DNA of 64,000 nt, from assembly GCA_003864495.1 (NCBI GenBank), contig ML133502.1:186001-250000 (forward strand), given 5' to 3'. Shown one piece after another: positions 24,058 to 36,400 of this stretch (positions are counted from its first letter, which is position 1; the number at the start of each line of letters is the position of its first letter). The notes beneath the pieces were generated by a model, which saw only the letters and a list, made by a program, of their open reading frames with translations, did no database searches and was not told the origin of the DNA. The translations under genes and the position numbers were made by a program. The stretch is from Nemopilema nomurai. Its lineage: Eukaryota; Cnidaria; Scyphozoa; Rhizostomeae; Rhizostomatidae.

Positions 24058-25218
24058 TGAGTAATCAGACTATGACGACAATGGCAATAATAATTATAAT
24101 GGCGATAATAATAATGATATCAAGAAATAATGCTAGAGATGTTTTTCAATGAGAATGAATTTTCCTTTTCATAAATTATTATCACTAGAACCAAAGTGGC
24201 ACAAGTCTTACCACATCTAAGGAAGCAAGCGTTGCAAATTTGAAATCCGCATGAGCTATGCTGAAACCCAATATCTCTGGATAGGAAAGCTTCTTGATGG
24301 TGACGTCAGAAAGCATTTTTCTTTTCTTCTTTAATTCATTTCTCTTATGTTTATGCCTACGTTGAAGACATGCATTTCAGAATTGTCGCGAATTGACAGA
24401 TCACAAGTAAACTTTTTTCTTAATTGTAGAGCAAATTGGACAGATGACGTCAAGTTCTTCAAGGCACCTATCTTGGATTTGTGTTCTTCAACCAACTGAC
24501 ATAGAATGAGTCCTTTATTGTCAAAAACATTAGTGATTCTTAGAACCTCAAAATTCAAAAGAAAAGAAAGATTGATTAATATCATTCTAACTTGATATCC
24601 CTTCACTTTTCAAAACTTAAAGTATTCACATTTTCTTATCCCATTCACTGTATATACAAGCTTTCTTTATTAAAATGGTAAGTCTACCGTACAAGCTCTA
24701 TGAGGCTGATGAGTTGTTCTTTAATCATTTTCTGCCCTCTCCAAGCGAATTGCTTTAAATATGCAAGTGACACACACAACCATTCCGCATCTGAGTTTGA
24801 GGCTGCATCTGATCTCTTTTTTTCTCATTCAATCATACTTTTTAATATTTATTATCCTTTTATTTGCACATTAGTTTTTTAGTTTTAACTTTCTATGCCT
24901 ATCACAACTTACTTTTTCGGTCTTAGAGTGGAGCTTATTAAAGAAGGGGGAGGATTATTAAAAATCAAAGTAAAAATACTGTCAACATGATATTATGCAA
25001 TTTTGTGCTAAAAATGTCATACAAATATTCTCAAAAAGTGCCACTAACAGATTCGACACTGCCTTGTGTCCATCGCGAAGGCTGCTAGAGACATTAAAGC
25101 ACAACTGAGGAAGACAGCCATTACTTTCACTCGTCTGAAATTAGGAATTTTTTAATCTCTGCCCAATAAGAAGGGAGATTCATAGAGTAGGGGGCTAAAT
25201 TTTTGCTTGATAAGGAAA

Positions 25219-25481
25219 GAGAGGGGGCTTAAAAGAGAGGAGGCTCAAAAGAGAGGGGCTTAAAAGAGAGGGGGCTTAAAAGAGAGGGGGGCTTAAAAGA
25301 GAGGGGCTTAAAAGATAGGGGGCTTAAAAGTAAGGGGGCTTAAAAGAGAGGGGCTTAAAAAAGAGGGGCTTAAAAGAGAGGGGGCTTAAAAGAGAGGGGC
25401 TTAAAAGAGAGGGGCTTAAAAGAGAGGGGCTTAAAAGAGAGGGGGGTCAAAAGAGAGGGGTCTTAAAAGAGAGGGGGTTAA
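25219..25481. repeat. G-rich 15-17 bp tandem array
   Basis: About 17 consecutive copies of GAGAGGGG(G)CTTAAAA. Copies differ mainly in G-run length (4-6 G) and a few substitutions (GATAGG, GTAAGG, GGTCAAAA). All G-runs are on the plus strand, spaced by 11-12 nt. It lies about 2.0 kb upstream of the FARP start codon. Confidence 0.9.
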
Positions 25482-25633
25482 TAGTGCTTTTACGTTACAT
25501 TTTGATTTAGGATTGAAACATGCTGCTTGAAAATCTGCTCTATCGAAAGTCAACTCAGCAAATCAAATTAAGTGAACAGCTACTCTTGATAAAACAGCGT
25601 CAAAGAGCGAAGTCTCCGCTGCATGACCTCAAT

Positions 25634-25982
25634 CAATCATCAAAAAGCGTCTCTTTCGTTTTCTGTCACCTTGAAGAATGTTGCAATGACAATTGTTCCA
25701 AACTCTTTTGTCTGCAAATTCAAGATTCACATCAACCAAACATTACCCTCTTACTGGCGAGTCCGCAAGCCCTCATTTCTTTGTTCCAATTTGCTCAAGG
25801 CGAAAGATGTCTTCACTACTCTCCAATTTGATGGAATTAATATGTCCGCTCTCTTTGGCTTGAATATGATTTTCAAGGTTCAATTGTTTGATCCACTTGG
25901 CTCTGTTTTCAACAATTTCTATTTTGGGACCAAAAGCTGTCGAATCTTCTTCGATGGAGCTTTTATACTTCCCTATTAGACG
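25634..25982 (-). pseudogene. decayed coding-like stretch, family unknown
   Basis: A minus-strand frame with no ATG is open for 69 codons (25773-25982) and has coding-like composition (for example KIEIVENRAKWIKQLNLENH). After a TGA and, about ten codons on, a TAA, the same frame continues with VNLEFADKRVWNNCHCNILQ and a basic GDRKRKRR run to about 25634. The persistence of protein-like sequence across two stops suggests an old gene or element copy. I do not recognise the family. Just upstream on this strand, TTGGTCACCT occurs three times within 26.00-26.05 kb. Confidence 0.3.
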
Positions 25983-27480
25983 TTACCATTGTGTTTTGTG
26001 TAATTGGTCACCTACGTACTTTGGTCACCTGGTAATTGGTCACCTTACCATGCACTTTAAGCCACTGAAACCAGCCGATAACCAGACTATTACTCTCTTT
26101 TTCAAAGAAAATCGTCTTGCAGGAAGCGTATGTTCAGTTTCTCAGAAAGTTTTAAATGAACAACTCAGGTGCTTAAATTTTAAAAGGAGGTTGTCTTGCG
26201 AGAGTGAAATTATGAAAATTGCGCTCCATAAAATTGCTATTAGTAGATAAAATTACTGTATCAAGCTATAATTGTATAAGTTATTTCATTGACTTTCTTT
26301 GTGAGTTTTTTCGGCAGTTGAATTTGGCAGGAGTTGCACGTTCCATTTTCTCAATCACTACGCATGCTCAGTAGCCACTAGACTTTTAAATTTATGTTAA
26401 GAAAATTTTAAGACATTTTGAGTACTGAAATTGGAAAATAAGTAAGAAAATCGAAAGACTGAGCTGAGCTGAATCTTCATGAAATAGCATTTATCATACC
26501 CTTGTTCATCTTCTTTGTTCTGTCTTCTTCCTTTCTTTTTCATTGATTTATGTAATAGCTTTTCGTTCGAAGTTGCTCTGAAACCATAATTAAATAGGCC
26601 CATTTTCCCTTTAAACGAAGCACACGCATCATGAATCGTATAGCCCTTTTCAAATTTTTTTATAATTCAAAATATTGCAAAATGTATCAATGTGTTTGGA
26701 AAATCAAGTTTATATATACATCACACAGAGGGTTGAGAAGCGACATGCAAACAGACAAAAATGGAAAAATAACACGTAATAGAGAAAGTTCAACCTGAAA
26801 AGACTTTGTCAGAGAAGGCCTCGAAAACTTAAATAAACAACAGTAAACAAGTTAGTGAAAGAAAGATTAAACAAGCGATACCGCATGCTGCAACAGAAAA
26901 GAAGAGCACTTCAAGTCAGTGCACCCACAAACGGATGTTAGAAAATTACTTCCTTAAAATTTTTTTGACCTTTGGATTAATCTTTTATATTCCAGCCAAA
27001 ATGATTGGTTCCTTGTTTAGAATTGGCACACCTGTAGCAGATATTGTTGACATACAATACCAATAATGAATGCAGGGTTGGTGACGATTATAATTAATTA
27101 TAGATTAACGCGTACTTCGGATGCGTGTACATGATTGTTTCTATACTACCATACCGTAGTTTTTCGAGCAAAATGAATGAAAATTGAAGAAAAAAGCTGG
27201 AAGCTGAAAGAAAAGTTTGACGGATGTACAACTGACCGTTGTCAGATGAGTTGAATTGCACGAATTCCGAGTTACATGAAGTACTTTATGGTATGAAGTT
27301 TTGGCTTGTCTTGGGTGATTTGATTTTGACGGCGAGACAAGCGCACGAAGATTGCAATTACAGACTTTTCACTTAACAATTCGCTAAATTCGCATGGAAT
27401 GTAAACAAAAGACTCTTCGCACGCGTGTTTCTGGGTAGCATTTGTTTCTGTAGTCGAGAAGCAGGTTCCTTATTGCAGGA

Positions 27481-30400
27481 ATGGCAGAGGAAGTTAGCGC
27501 TATCGGAAACGACAAGGCTGCAAAGCCGGGGAAAGGGCGAATCCAAGTGTCATTGTTGGACGATACTGTACTTGCTTTCGACGTTGAGGTTCGTTATTAT
27601 TAAACATAAGATTTTAGAGCTATTGCTTTTTGACATTTGTTGCAAAAGCATTTGGCCGCTATGAGTCGTTTCACTACAACTACATCGCGGTTTTTGGTTA
27701 GTCCTCAAATGAGCTTGGAATGAATCAGTCTCCCCTCTGCCTGTAAAACCTTGCGTTAAACTTTCCTAAAGGAAGTTCATATCACATTCATAGGCACGAA
27801 GCTTGCATGTTTGCCGTGCACACAAGCTGTTGTTGACGTGTAAACATATTGTTTTGTTTCTTTATTTCTTGTTTTCTAACAGGTTCGAACAACCAACCAT
27901 ACACAAGGGGTCGCGTGTGAATTGTATTTTGGACCGTTTCGATCCTTCTTAGCTGGTCTTACTTCCATAAACACACTGTAGCTCTAGTCTGGCTTACTGA
28001 TGTCGAACTACCTGATTTAGAAGTAGTGATATCGACTTCTAATCGAGTGGGTCATTTTATATCTATCCGGATCACGGTACATTGTTCACTTATTCGGTGA
28101 TCCACTTAAACCAATGTTCTCCCTACCGCTGTTTCAATTCTTTCGGGAAACAGGCTTTCGATGCCTTCACTGAAGCAAAGAGACAATCTGATAAAACTTT
28201 GGTGTACTGATTGACTTCTTTCTCGATCAGATAGTACCACTGACTTTATCAGAACGAAACTAGTTAGTTGAAAGGTATTTTCTGTTGAGGTCGGCTTTCC
28301 AGGTTACACTCAGTTGGCCTCTAATTTTAGCTTTTTTAACAGCTAGTGGGTGTAAGAAGAATTTTGAAACTCTGTCTAATCGGTTATATTTTAGAAGTTT
28401 GTTTCCGCATAAAGATCCAAACCAAATAAGTTTTTGCATTACCCAGATTTCAACGCTGAAGGAGAAAAGTACTGAAGGGAAATCTGACGAAAATACACTA
28501 TCTTGGGCATCTCAAATTCATATTAATTTCCTGATTAAAAGTTATTTTCTTGTTGCAATTTTTTGTCACAGCCAGTTGTTCACTTAAAAAAAATGTCGGT
28601 TACAAAATCAGGCCAAATTTGTGGCTTTGATTTCTCATTGATTGCAGAAGCACAAAGCCATAGTCCTGCTTTTTATCCAGTGACGTCATAGGTCTTCCTG
28701 CTTTTTGTTCATGTTATTGTCTATCCTGAAGAAACCCTTCCCAATATGTCTGTTTTAGTTCATAAACGGATGATTCAGTCTGCCCACAAAAATTGCAAGA
28801 CCTTTGCCATTTAGGTTGCTGAACTTAATGCAGAAGCAACTATTCACATTTCCTTGAATTCAAATTGGAGTTAGCAAGTTTTATATTTGTTCTTCAAAAC
28901 AGTCTTGAAAGCAGGCAAGTGCCTGAGCATTGCTCTTCGGCCACCTTTTCATGTAGTTACTATTATTAAAGGTGTGTCCCAGCTGGTTCAGGTTCAAGGC
29001 TGTTTGCAAGCACTTAGCTAACATACCAGACTGGTGGCAGGGCTTGTTTTCAAGGAACTCAGGTTTTCAAGAAAGTATAATATGAGGGATTAATTAGTCA
29101 ATGTATCTTGTACAACTATTTGTCCAAGAAGCGATTTATCAATGACTTATTGTATCCAACAATGTGGATATGTGCTCTTATCAAGCTCTAGTTCCAGAAA
29201 CAATTTAAGTTTGTTTTCACATTTTCACAGTTTTATTATTCACCAGAATGAGCGTGTTTTGTACATGAATATTCAGCACAGTGCAGGCCTGTTTCCTTTC
29301 TTGCTCAGATCAAACCTCAAAGCCTCTTAAGCAGAATGTGCAGTGTAGAGCCTTTTAGCCAACCTCATACCGGATTTTCTTATCTCCAAAGTTTCCTTTT
29401 GCTCCATTAAAGAAGGAATCTGGGCTTGCCACAATAAGTTAAAGTGGTCTAAGAATGACAGGAAATCTATTTCCTTGATTAACTTTGTACAAATTTTGTT
29501 AGAAGATTATATTCATATGACTCTTTTAAATTCTCAAGGAAAGTAAGTCAACCTAAATCTGATAAAATCTTCTTGGAAACCAATGTTTTTTAAACTTGCA
29601 ATGGCATACCTCATGTCGTCTTCACTTTAATGGTATGGTTCGCTTTATAGTCAGTTCTTGTTGTGATTTGGAGGTCTTGATTTGTCTTGATTTCAAATGC
29701 GTTGAAATGAAAATGCTTTTGAAATAGACAAAGCACCATGAAGTGGGGGCAAAGTGGGTGGTTATTATCGCAAAAAGCAAATTATTAGTATGGAAACAGG
29801 AACTAAACATATCTTGTAGATTTGGTTTTGTAATTTGCAGTAGTTAAATTGTCTGAATGATTCATTTGCATAAGCTAAATATTTGTTCATTTAGACCCTT
29901 ACATTCTGTATTTGAAAAAAGCATTTTCCTCCTTTTGGTGCACAATCTTGCTTTTCCATATGAAATCATTTTTTCTACTTTTGATGTCATTTTTTAACTA
30001 TTGCTCAATGTTATTTTTGCTCTTTAAGCATTTGATTAAGTATGAAAAATAAATAATGTGCAAGATACCAATAAAGTACATCAAATAACAAATAAATGAT
30101 GTAATATAAATATGTTTTATTATTCTACATGCTAAAAATTTCTTTCCTTAGGCAAAAGCCAAAGGTGAACAACTGTATCAGAAGGTTAATGGCCATCTGA
30201 AAGTTGAAGAATCTGATTATTTTGGCCTACAATATTATGACTCTGAGGGGAACCTGGTAAGCAAACTAAAATCAAATCTATTTGTTCTGCATTGCAATCT
30301 TGAGATGAAAGTTTAGATTCAGCTCATTGATCTTTACTTTTGTTTTGAAAACATTGTTAGCCTGCAGATTAACAAGCTTTTGTTTTTCTGCTTCTTCAGC

Positions 30401-33400
30401 TGGCTTCTCAACAGTGGTTTGCATGCAATAATGCAAGTTTTCAATGGCACCGAGTTAGCATTGCTAAAAATAACATAACACATATTGCAGCTGTCTCCGA
30501 AATAAATTAGGAATTGAATATTTAGTAACAAATCACCAGCAGACAGCCAGACTGCTATCTATGATATATAGCAATTACTTTGTTCTTAGATATGACCTTG
30601 GGCATTGGGATTTTCGAAAGGTGTTTTTAGATGATGTTTCACATGTTTTTTAATGCTCTTATGAATTATTGAACAGTATTGTAATCCTGATTTCTAGTTT
30701 AGTTTAAGCCAATACCAAAACTAAAACAAAGCTCTTGTATCCGTTGATTATTTCTTCAGGCAGCATTCAACACAACCTGCTTTTCTTTTTTTACTGAAAT
30801 TTTAATGAGCCATAGTTTTTTCTTGCATCACCCCCATGGAAACGAGTCCTTGAGTTTATGTTTTTACTTCAAAATTTAATCTTCTTCTTTATAGGGCTTA
30901 ATTTAAATGCTGGGAAGTTAAGAAGGAACGATTGATAAGAATTTAATGTGGAGCTTAAGGTTTTGTAATAATTAATATCAACTGTGGCCTAAGCAATGTA
31001 TTGGTAATCACATCATATTTTCACGTGTTCAGTGCATTCTGAATGGATAAAGCTGGTGACTTTGGGATCTTGATTATGATTATAGCCTGAGTGAACAGAT
31101 CATGCACGTGTTTTAAAAATGCTTACAAATCCAGAATACCATTTAACATTTTGCACATGGGGGCTGGAATAGAGAAGTCAATTTTTATTCAGCTGAGGGG
31201 TTGATTTGGCCAAGGAGAATTTCACAGCTTTTATCATTTCTCAGATTTTATGGAACTCATTGCTCCTCTTGACACCCCTGGTACCCGAAAATGGGATGAA
31301 ATGATGTAATGAAAATGACCAAATTTGTACGTATTTAGCAGGGCAGAAGAACAAGAAAGAACATTCCCATGTTGCAGTCGAAACCTTTACTTAACATTTG
31401 TTGAAAACTTTTTGAAAGAAAATTTTGCTAATGTCATGACTTCTTCCTTTTAAGTTCCCAGTGACTTTGGAGTTATGTTAAACTTTAAAAATTGAAGTTA
31501 TATTGCGACTGTTGTAGTGAAGAAAGATTAAATGTACTGCTCGTGGTCCAATTGTCTCTTCAATGTTAAGTTCACACTTACGGAAAGTTGAATTGAACAG
31601 ATTTTTTAAATCAGTGGAACATCTTTTTCTTTGTACCTTTAAATCTTTCTAAATTTATTAAATGCATTTTCGACATGTCTTCTGACTTTCATGTCATACT
31701 CCAAAGCTGCCATGGCGGATTATGTTGTTGATCGCCCAACTTTTTTTGCGTGGTTACGAGGAGCAAACCGAACGTCAATGCTGGCGCGCATGCGTGTTTA
31801 ACAGTTTATAAGTGCTGGAACCGCTGCTATTTTGTCCCACTAAAACAGCTCAATTCTTTAACTCTGCTTGCTCTACATGTGATCTGCGATGCAAATTAAC
31901 TAGCATGTTCTTTTGATTCAAAACACAGATCATTGTGCGCCCTTTGCTAATTATTATTAGGCCTTGCAAACCATCAGATGTCAAGCAAAGTACCAGACTT
32001 GTATCAGACAGAGTCTTGGCTTTTATGTAAACAAAACTTGTATTACAACGATCAAGACTTCTAAGCTAACTTACTCGAATACAGAGTGATAGGGATTACA
32101 GCAGCAAGTTTTCTTGGACATGGGAGACAAATTTGATTATTTGTCAGTGATTTAAGTAAACCGGAAAGATCAGGGGCTTGTATAGGCCAACTCAGCGAGA
32201 ACCAGCTTACGAGACGGTTATCAAAAGCTCCACGTCACTCTGCTGAAAACCTATTTGCGCCGTCTTCTTGACAGCTGAATCCCCTAGAAGCTTTCACAAA
32301 AGTAAGATCTTAAGCTGATTCTTAGAAAATCATCGTGTTTTTTCTCTTTGTGATGTAAGCTGTTTTGTTTCCGTCCCGTTTTTAATTTACCACAAATTAG
32401 TTACGAGAATAGTGGTTTTCGAGGAAGCTCTTTGATTCGCAATTTCTTTTGCTTTTGTGCTCCGTTTCCGGTGGTGTCTTTCTGCCCATCCTTTTTGGCT
32501 CTTATTTTAATCTTTCACGCCGTCTTTTCCGTTTGAATTTGCATATATGTTTCACATGCTTAAGGTTCGCCTCCAATTGTCCCCAACTCAGCCATACCCA
32601 ACTCTTTGATAATTTGCGCTTTAATCATATTACCTTGCTGACCAACATTTTTTTATTATAGTGCTGGCTGGACCCGCAAAAACCAATCAACAAGCAAGTT
32701 AAAGGTAATTCTGAATGCCTGTTTTCCCCGCTTACTAGTTGTTTTGTTATACCAGAAAATACCTGTTCCTCATGCGCCAACAACGCCCCCCCCCCCCTCC
32801 CTCCACCCTTTTCTGTGACAGTACTTCGAGTCTCATTAGGATTTAGACGAAGAATACTTTACAGTTTCTCACATTTAACTACAAAATCTATTTATATTCT
32901 TTGAAACGGAAGTGCTAAATACAATGGTTAAATGACAGTTGGCTCCTACGCAGGCGAAATAAATACGCACATGGGCAAAAGGTTACAGAAGTACACAGCG
33001 ATCCTGTTACATTACCTGACCTACTGCACCAAGTTTCTTTTATTTAAATCACTGCTTCTTAATAGGGCTTTCCCTCTATTTTGCTTCATAGAGTCGACGA
33101 AGGTGACGTTCAAGTTTCGTGTCATGTTCTATACACCCGACCCAAATGCGCTACAAGAGTACACTAGGTTTGCCATATTAATGTGTCAATCATTTAGCTC
33201 TGTTTTGAGCTTTTCTTAATGATTCAACCCTAAACACTTTTTATAATTCAATCCCTGAATCTTACACTGTGTCAAATTTTTGAGTTTTCATATCAACCAA
33301 TCTCTGTTGTATATAAACATTTGTTAGCTGTTATTTTATCAATTAATTATGACAGAGGTTGTTGCATGAATTGTTACTTGAGGACAGTTATTGTATTTTA

Positions 33401-36400
33401 GCTGATTGCATCATTCCATTATATAACGAGTCCCATCATTCAATGCTACAGGTATCTGTTCACATTGCAAATACGACGAGATTTACTTGATGGAAGGTCA
33501 GTACTGTAATTTATATTTCGTCTCCAGCTTGAGATACGCCCTTTATCGAAAAGCTCAAGTGGATAAATCTTTTTTGTGTCATTTCCTTTTTTCGTAGGGC
33601 TTGAACTTGAACTTTCTATTCTTTCGCTTTAGCCGCTCCTCAGCCTAGTCTCTGAAATGTTTTCACAAATAAAAATTCAAATTTTTCACATTTGAACAAT
33701 GCTTGTGATTTGAGTAAGCTCTTCCATTACCCAATGCCCTACGTGTATTCCAGTTGAAATGTCCCCTTCGCAACATCGCCCTTCTCGTAACTATCCGTCG
33801 TAATCTTTACGCGGCCAATGAATGACAGAAGTGCACTTTTTCTGAACACAGCTCAAAATTGACCTTCGATGCACCTGGTGTGTGAACCAATATTGAAGGT
33901 TACGGTGCGAACAGCAGGAAATGTTCCTCGTATTTGAAAGGAAGCTTGTAGTCATTTTTGACGATCTTTCCATCAGTATTTGAATTGGAACACTTGTCAA
34001 GCCAATAAGTAGCTGCAATCCGCGCTAATTAACGGTCCATCTGCACGCAGCTTTTGCCATTTTTTGAAGCAATCAACGTCATTGGCTATAAAAGGGCCAT
34101 GGCGACATATCATAACCTCAGGACCTGGTCCAGATGTCTTTCGCCCAAGGCTGCCCATCCTTCTGCATTTTTAAGCACAGTAAATCATTGATTTTTACTC
34201 TTCTTATTCGAGTTCTCTAAGTCTTGTTGTCTTTTTTAGGCTTCACTGCAGTGCGGACACGGGATCCTTGCTTGCCTCGTACATCGTTCAAGGTATTCAA
34301 CTGGTTCCTCGCTTTGGTTTTTCGTATTATTTTACGGGGTGCAAAGACGCGGGGGCACCTTTGCGCAGAAGCGAAGTTCGTGGTGGGAGGGGCATATGTA
34401 GGCAGAGGAGGGGCACTTTTGTGGGCCGTGAGGGGGGACTTCTCAAGTGGTAAATTTAAGGGGCATGTCTCCCAATATTCCTCTCCATGCTACGTCCATT
34501 TATACCCCTTAAAGTCATTGAAATGTGTCTGCCCCCTTTTCTTGCCGCTAGTATTTCGGGTGGGCAAGAGGAGGATATGACTTGCCCCCATGCCGATTTA
34601 CCCCTAGTGTTCCCCCTATCTTTGTCTATTAACATTGATAAAAAATGACCTTCACATATTTTTCACCAAGTTACTGAACAGTTTGCCATGCACTGTACCC
34701 TGATTTTTCTGTAACTGCACCAAGCATGCTCTGTATATAAAAAGGCATTTTTGCATTCATTTCTCAACTTCACAACGTTAGAATGCCCGCTGGCCTCCTT
34801 TTCAATAATCTGTCTCTTTCCCAGGTGAACTTGGTGACTACGATCCTTCGTTTCACCAGAATGGCTACCTCTCTGGTTTTCAGTTTGTCCCAAATCAGGT
34901 AAATTCAAGTCCTATTTGGGTTGGTGATTCAAATAGTCATTTCAGATAATCTCTTTCGCGAAGTTTATTATGTTAATAAGTGCTAGCACACTATTTCGAA
35001 GTTGAATGTGGTTTTAAAACCTGTTTGAACCTGTAAACTGAATATGAGAGGTTTGCTTTCTTTCCATGTCACAGAACTCAATTAGTCATTTTGCTTCGAA
35101 AAGTCAACATAAATTAGCTGAAATATCATTTCGTTTAATTTTCAATACCGATTAATCATCTTTTATTATCTTCAACAATTTTCCCTGTGATTAGAATTTT
35201 CAGTTTCTGTAGCCTTGAGACTTCGATCTTCCTGCTAGTGCTTCAATGAAACAGGTTTTTTTTAAAATTTCATAGTCATTGCCTACCTCAATCTCTATTT
35301 GCAGGCAAATCTTGATCTTGAATCTTGATTTTTCTGCTATCCGAGAAATGTGTTACAATTTCTTGTAAAGTCTTTTTAAAAGTCCTTTTCCGTGTCAAAT
35401 TATTATCTTTAAAAGTTGTTTTAAACCAATATGTTGTTTTGCAAATTACAAGACACAACTACTTAAGGCACGACATTTGTTCTATAAAAGAAAACAAGAC
35501 TTCTACAAGCCATACTTTTATATACGAAAAGCTATGAAAGACTTTCTGTTGTAGTTTGACCCGATGGATGGTATCTAGGTTGTGGCATTCGAACCAGCCG
35601 CTAACAGTTTGTTCCTTTTGCAGGGCCACGATATCGAAGACAAAATAATTGAGTACCACAAGACTCATCAGTACGTACTTGGCTATTTATACCTCTCATC
35701 TAAAATGGCCGCATTTGAATTCGAAGCAGTATGCTCAGTTGCTATCTCTCCCTCTGGCTGATTTTTGGAAGGTTGTTTGATAGAGAAGTGCTTTACTGTC
35801 AAGGCGCTGTTTCCCTCAAATGTTCTAAGCTGACCTGTTTTTTCTTTTTTTTATAGTTGCACATGTACACAATTTCAGTTGATATCAGTCGCTTTTGATC
35901 ATAGCATAATAATGCGCTGTTGTCTACTGTTTTTGCAATCATTTTTTGACTGAGACCGATGTAGAATATGAATGTGAAGCCGAGTATGGATATAAAATGA
36001 AACTGAACGTAATTTCTGAATAAAACGACAGTGAAGAGACAGTAAAAGAAATGACAGTGAAGAAAGAGACTTTCCTATCGACAGCCTTTTCTTATGAGTT
36101 TTATCACAGTGATATTTTCAGTCTCATGATTGGTAGCTCGTACATCGATGTGGTGTATTTAAGTCATTGATTCTTGATTAGTGTTTAGCTTTTGGTTTGG
36201 TAACTGTTCATTGCGATTCTTTATAGGGGAAAGAGCCCAGCGGAAGCAGATCGTACGATGCTCGATGTGGCCAGAAATCTAGAGATGTATGGTGTGACAT
36301 TATATCCAGCTAAGGTACCCCGTATTCTCTACTTCCATCTCCGAATGGCTGATGTATCCCCTTGCTACGTTTCTGTGTAGTGTCAGTGTGAAGTGTTTTA

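Larger units (their letters stand above)
20597..27480. other. divergent intergenic region between CASK and FARP
   Basis: A 6.9-kb interval between the two start codons, which point away from each other, so it should hold both promoters and 5' UTRs. No TATA box could be assigned with confidence. Contents that can be named: the decayed RT fragment (about 23.84-24.06 kb), a C-run at 23812-23829, the G-rich tandem array (25219-25481) and a decayed coding-like stretch on the minus strand (25.63-25.98 kb). Plus-strand open frames at 20.8-22.3 kb have no recognisable motif or splice context and are left out. Confidence 0.6.

Noticed and set aside
33733..33790. Possible FARP exon after GTGTATTCCAG
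   Set aside because: Joined to exon 5 by its normal donor it meets a stop at once; the exon at 34240-34292 fits the phase and matches the FERM sequence (LLASYIVQ).
34224..34580. Plus-strand open frame of 118 codons
   Set aside because: Only the part at 34240-34292 is a real exon, and in a different frame; the rest is intron with a G-rich stretch.
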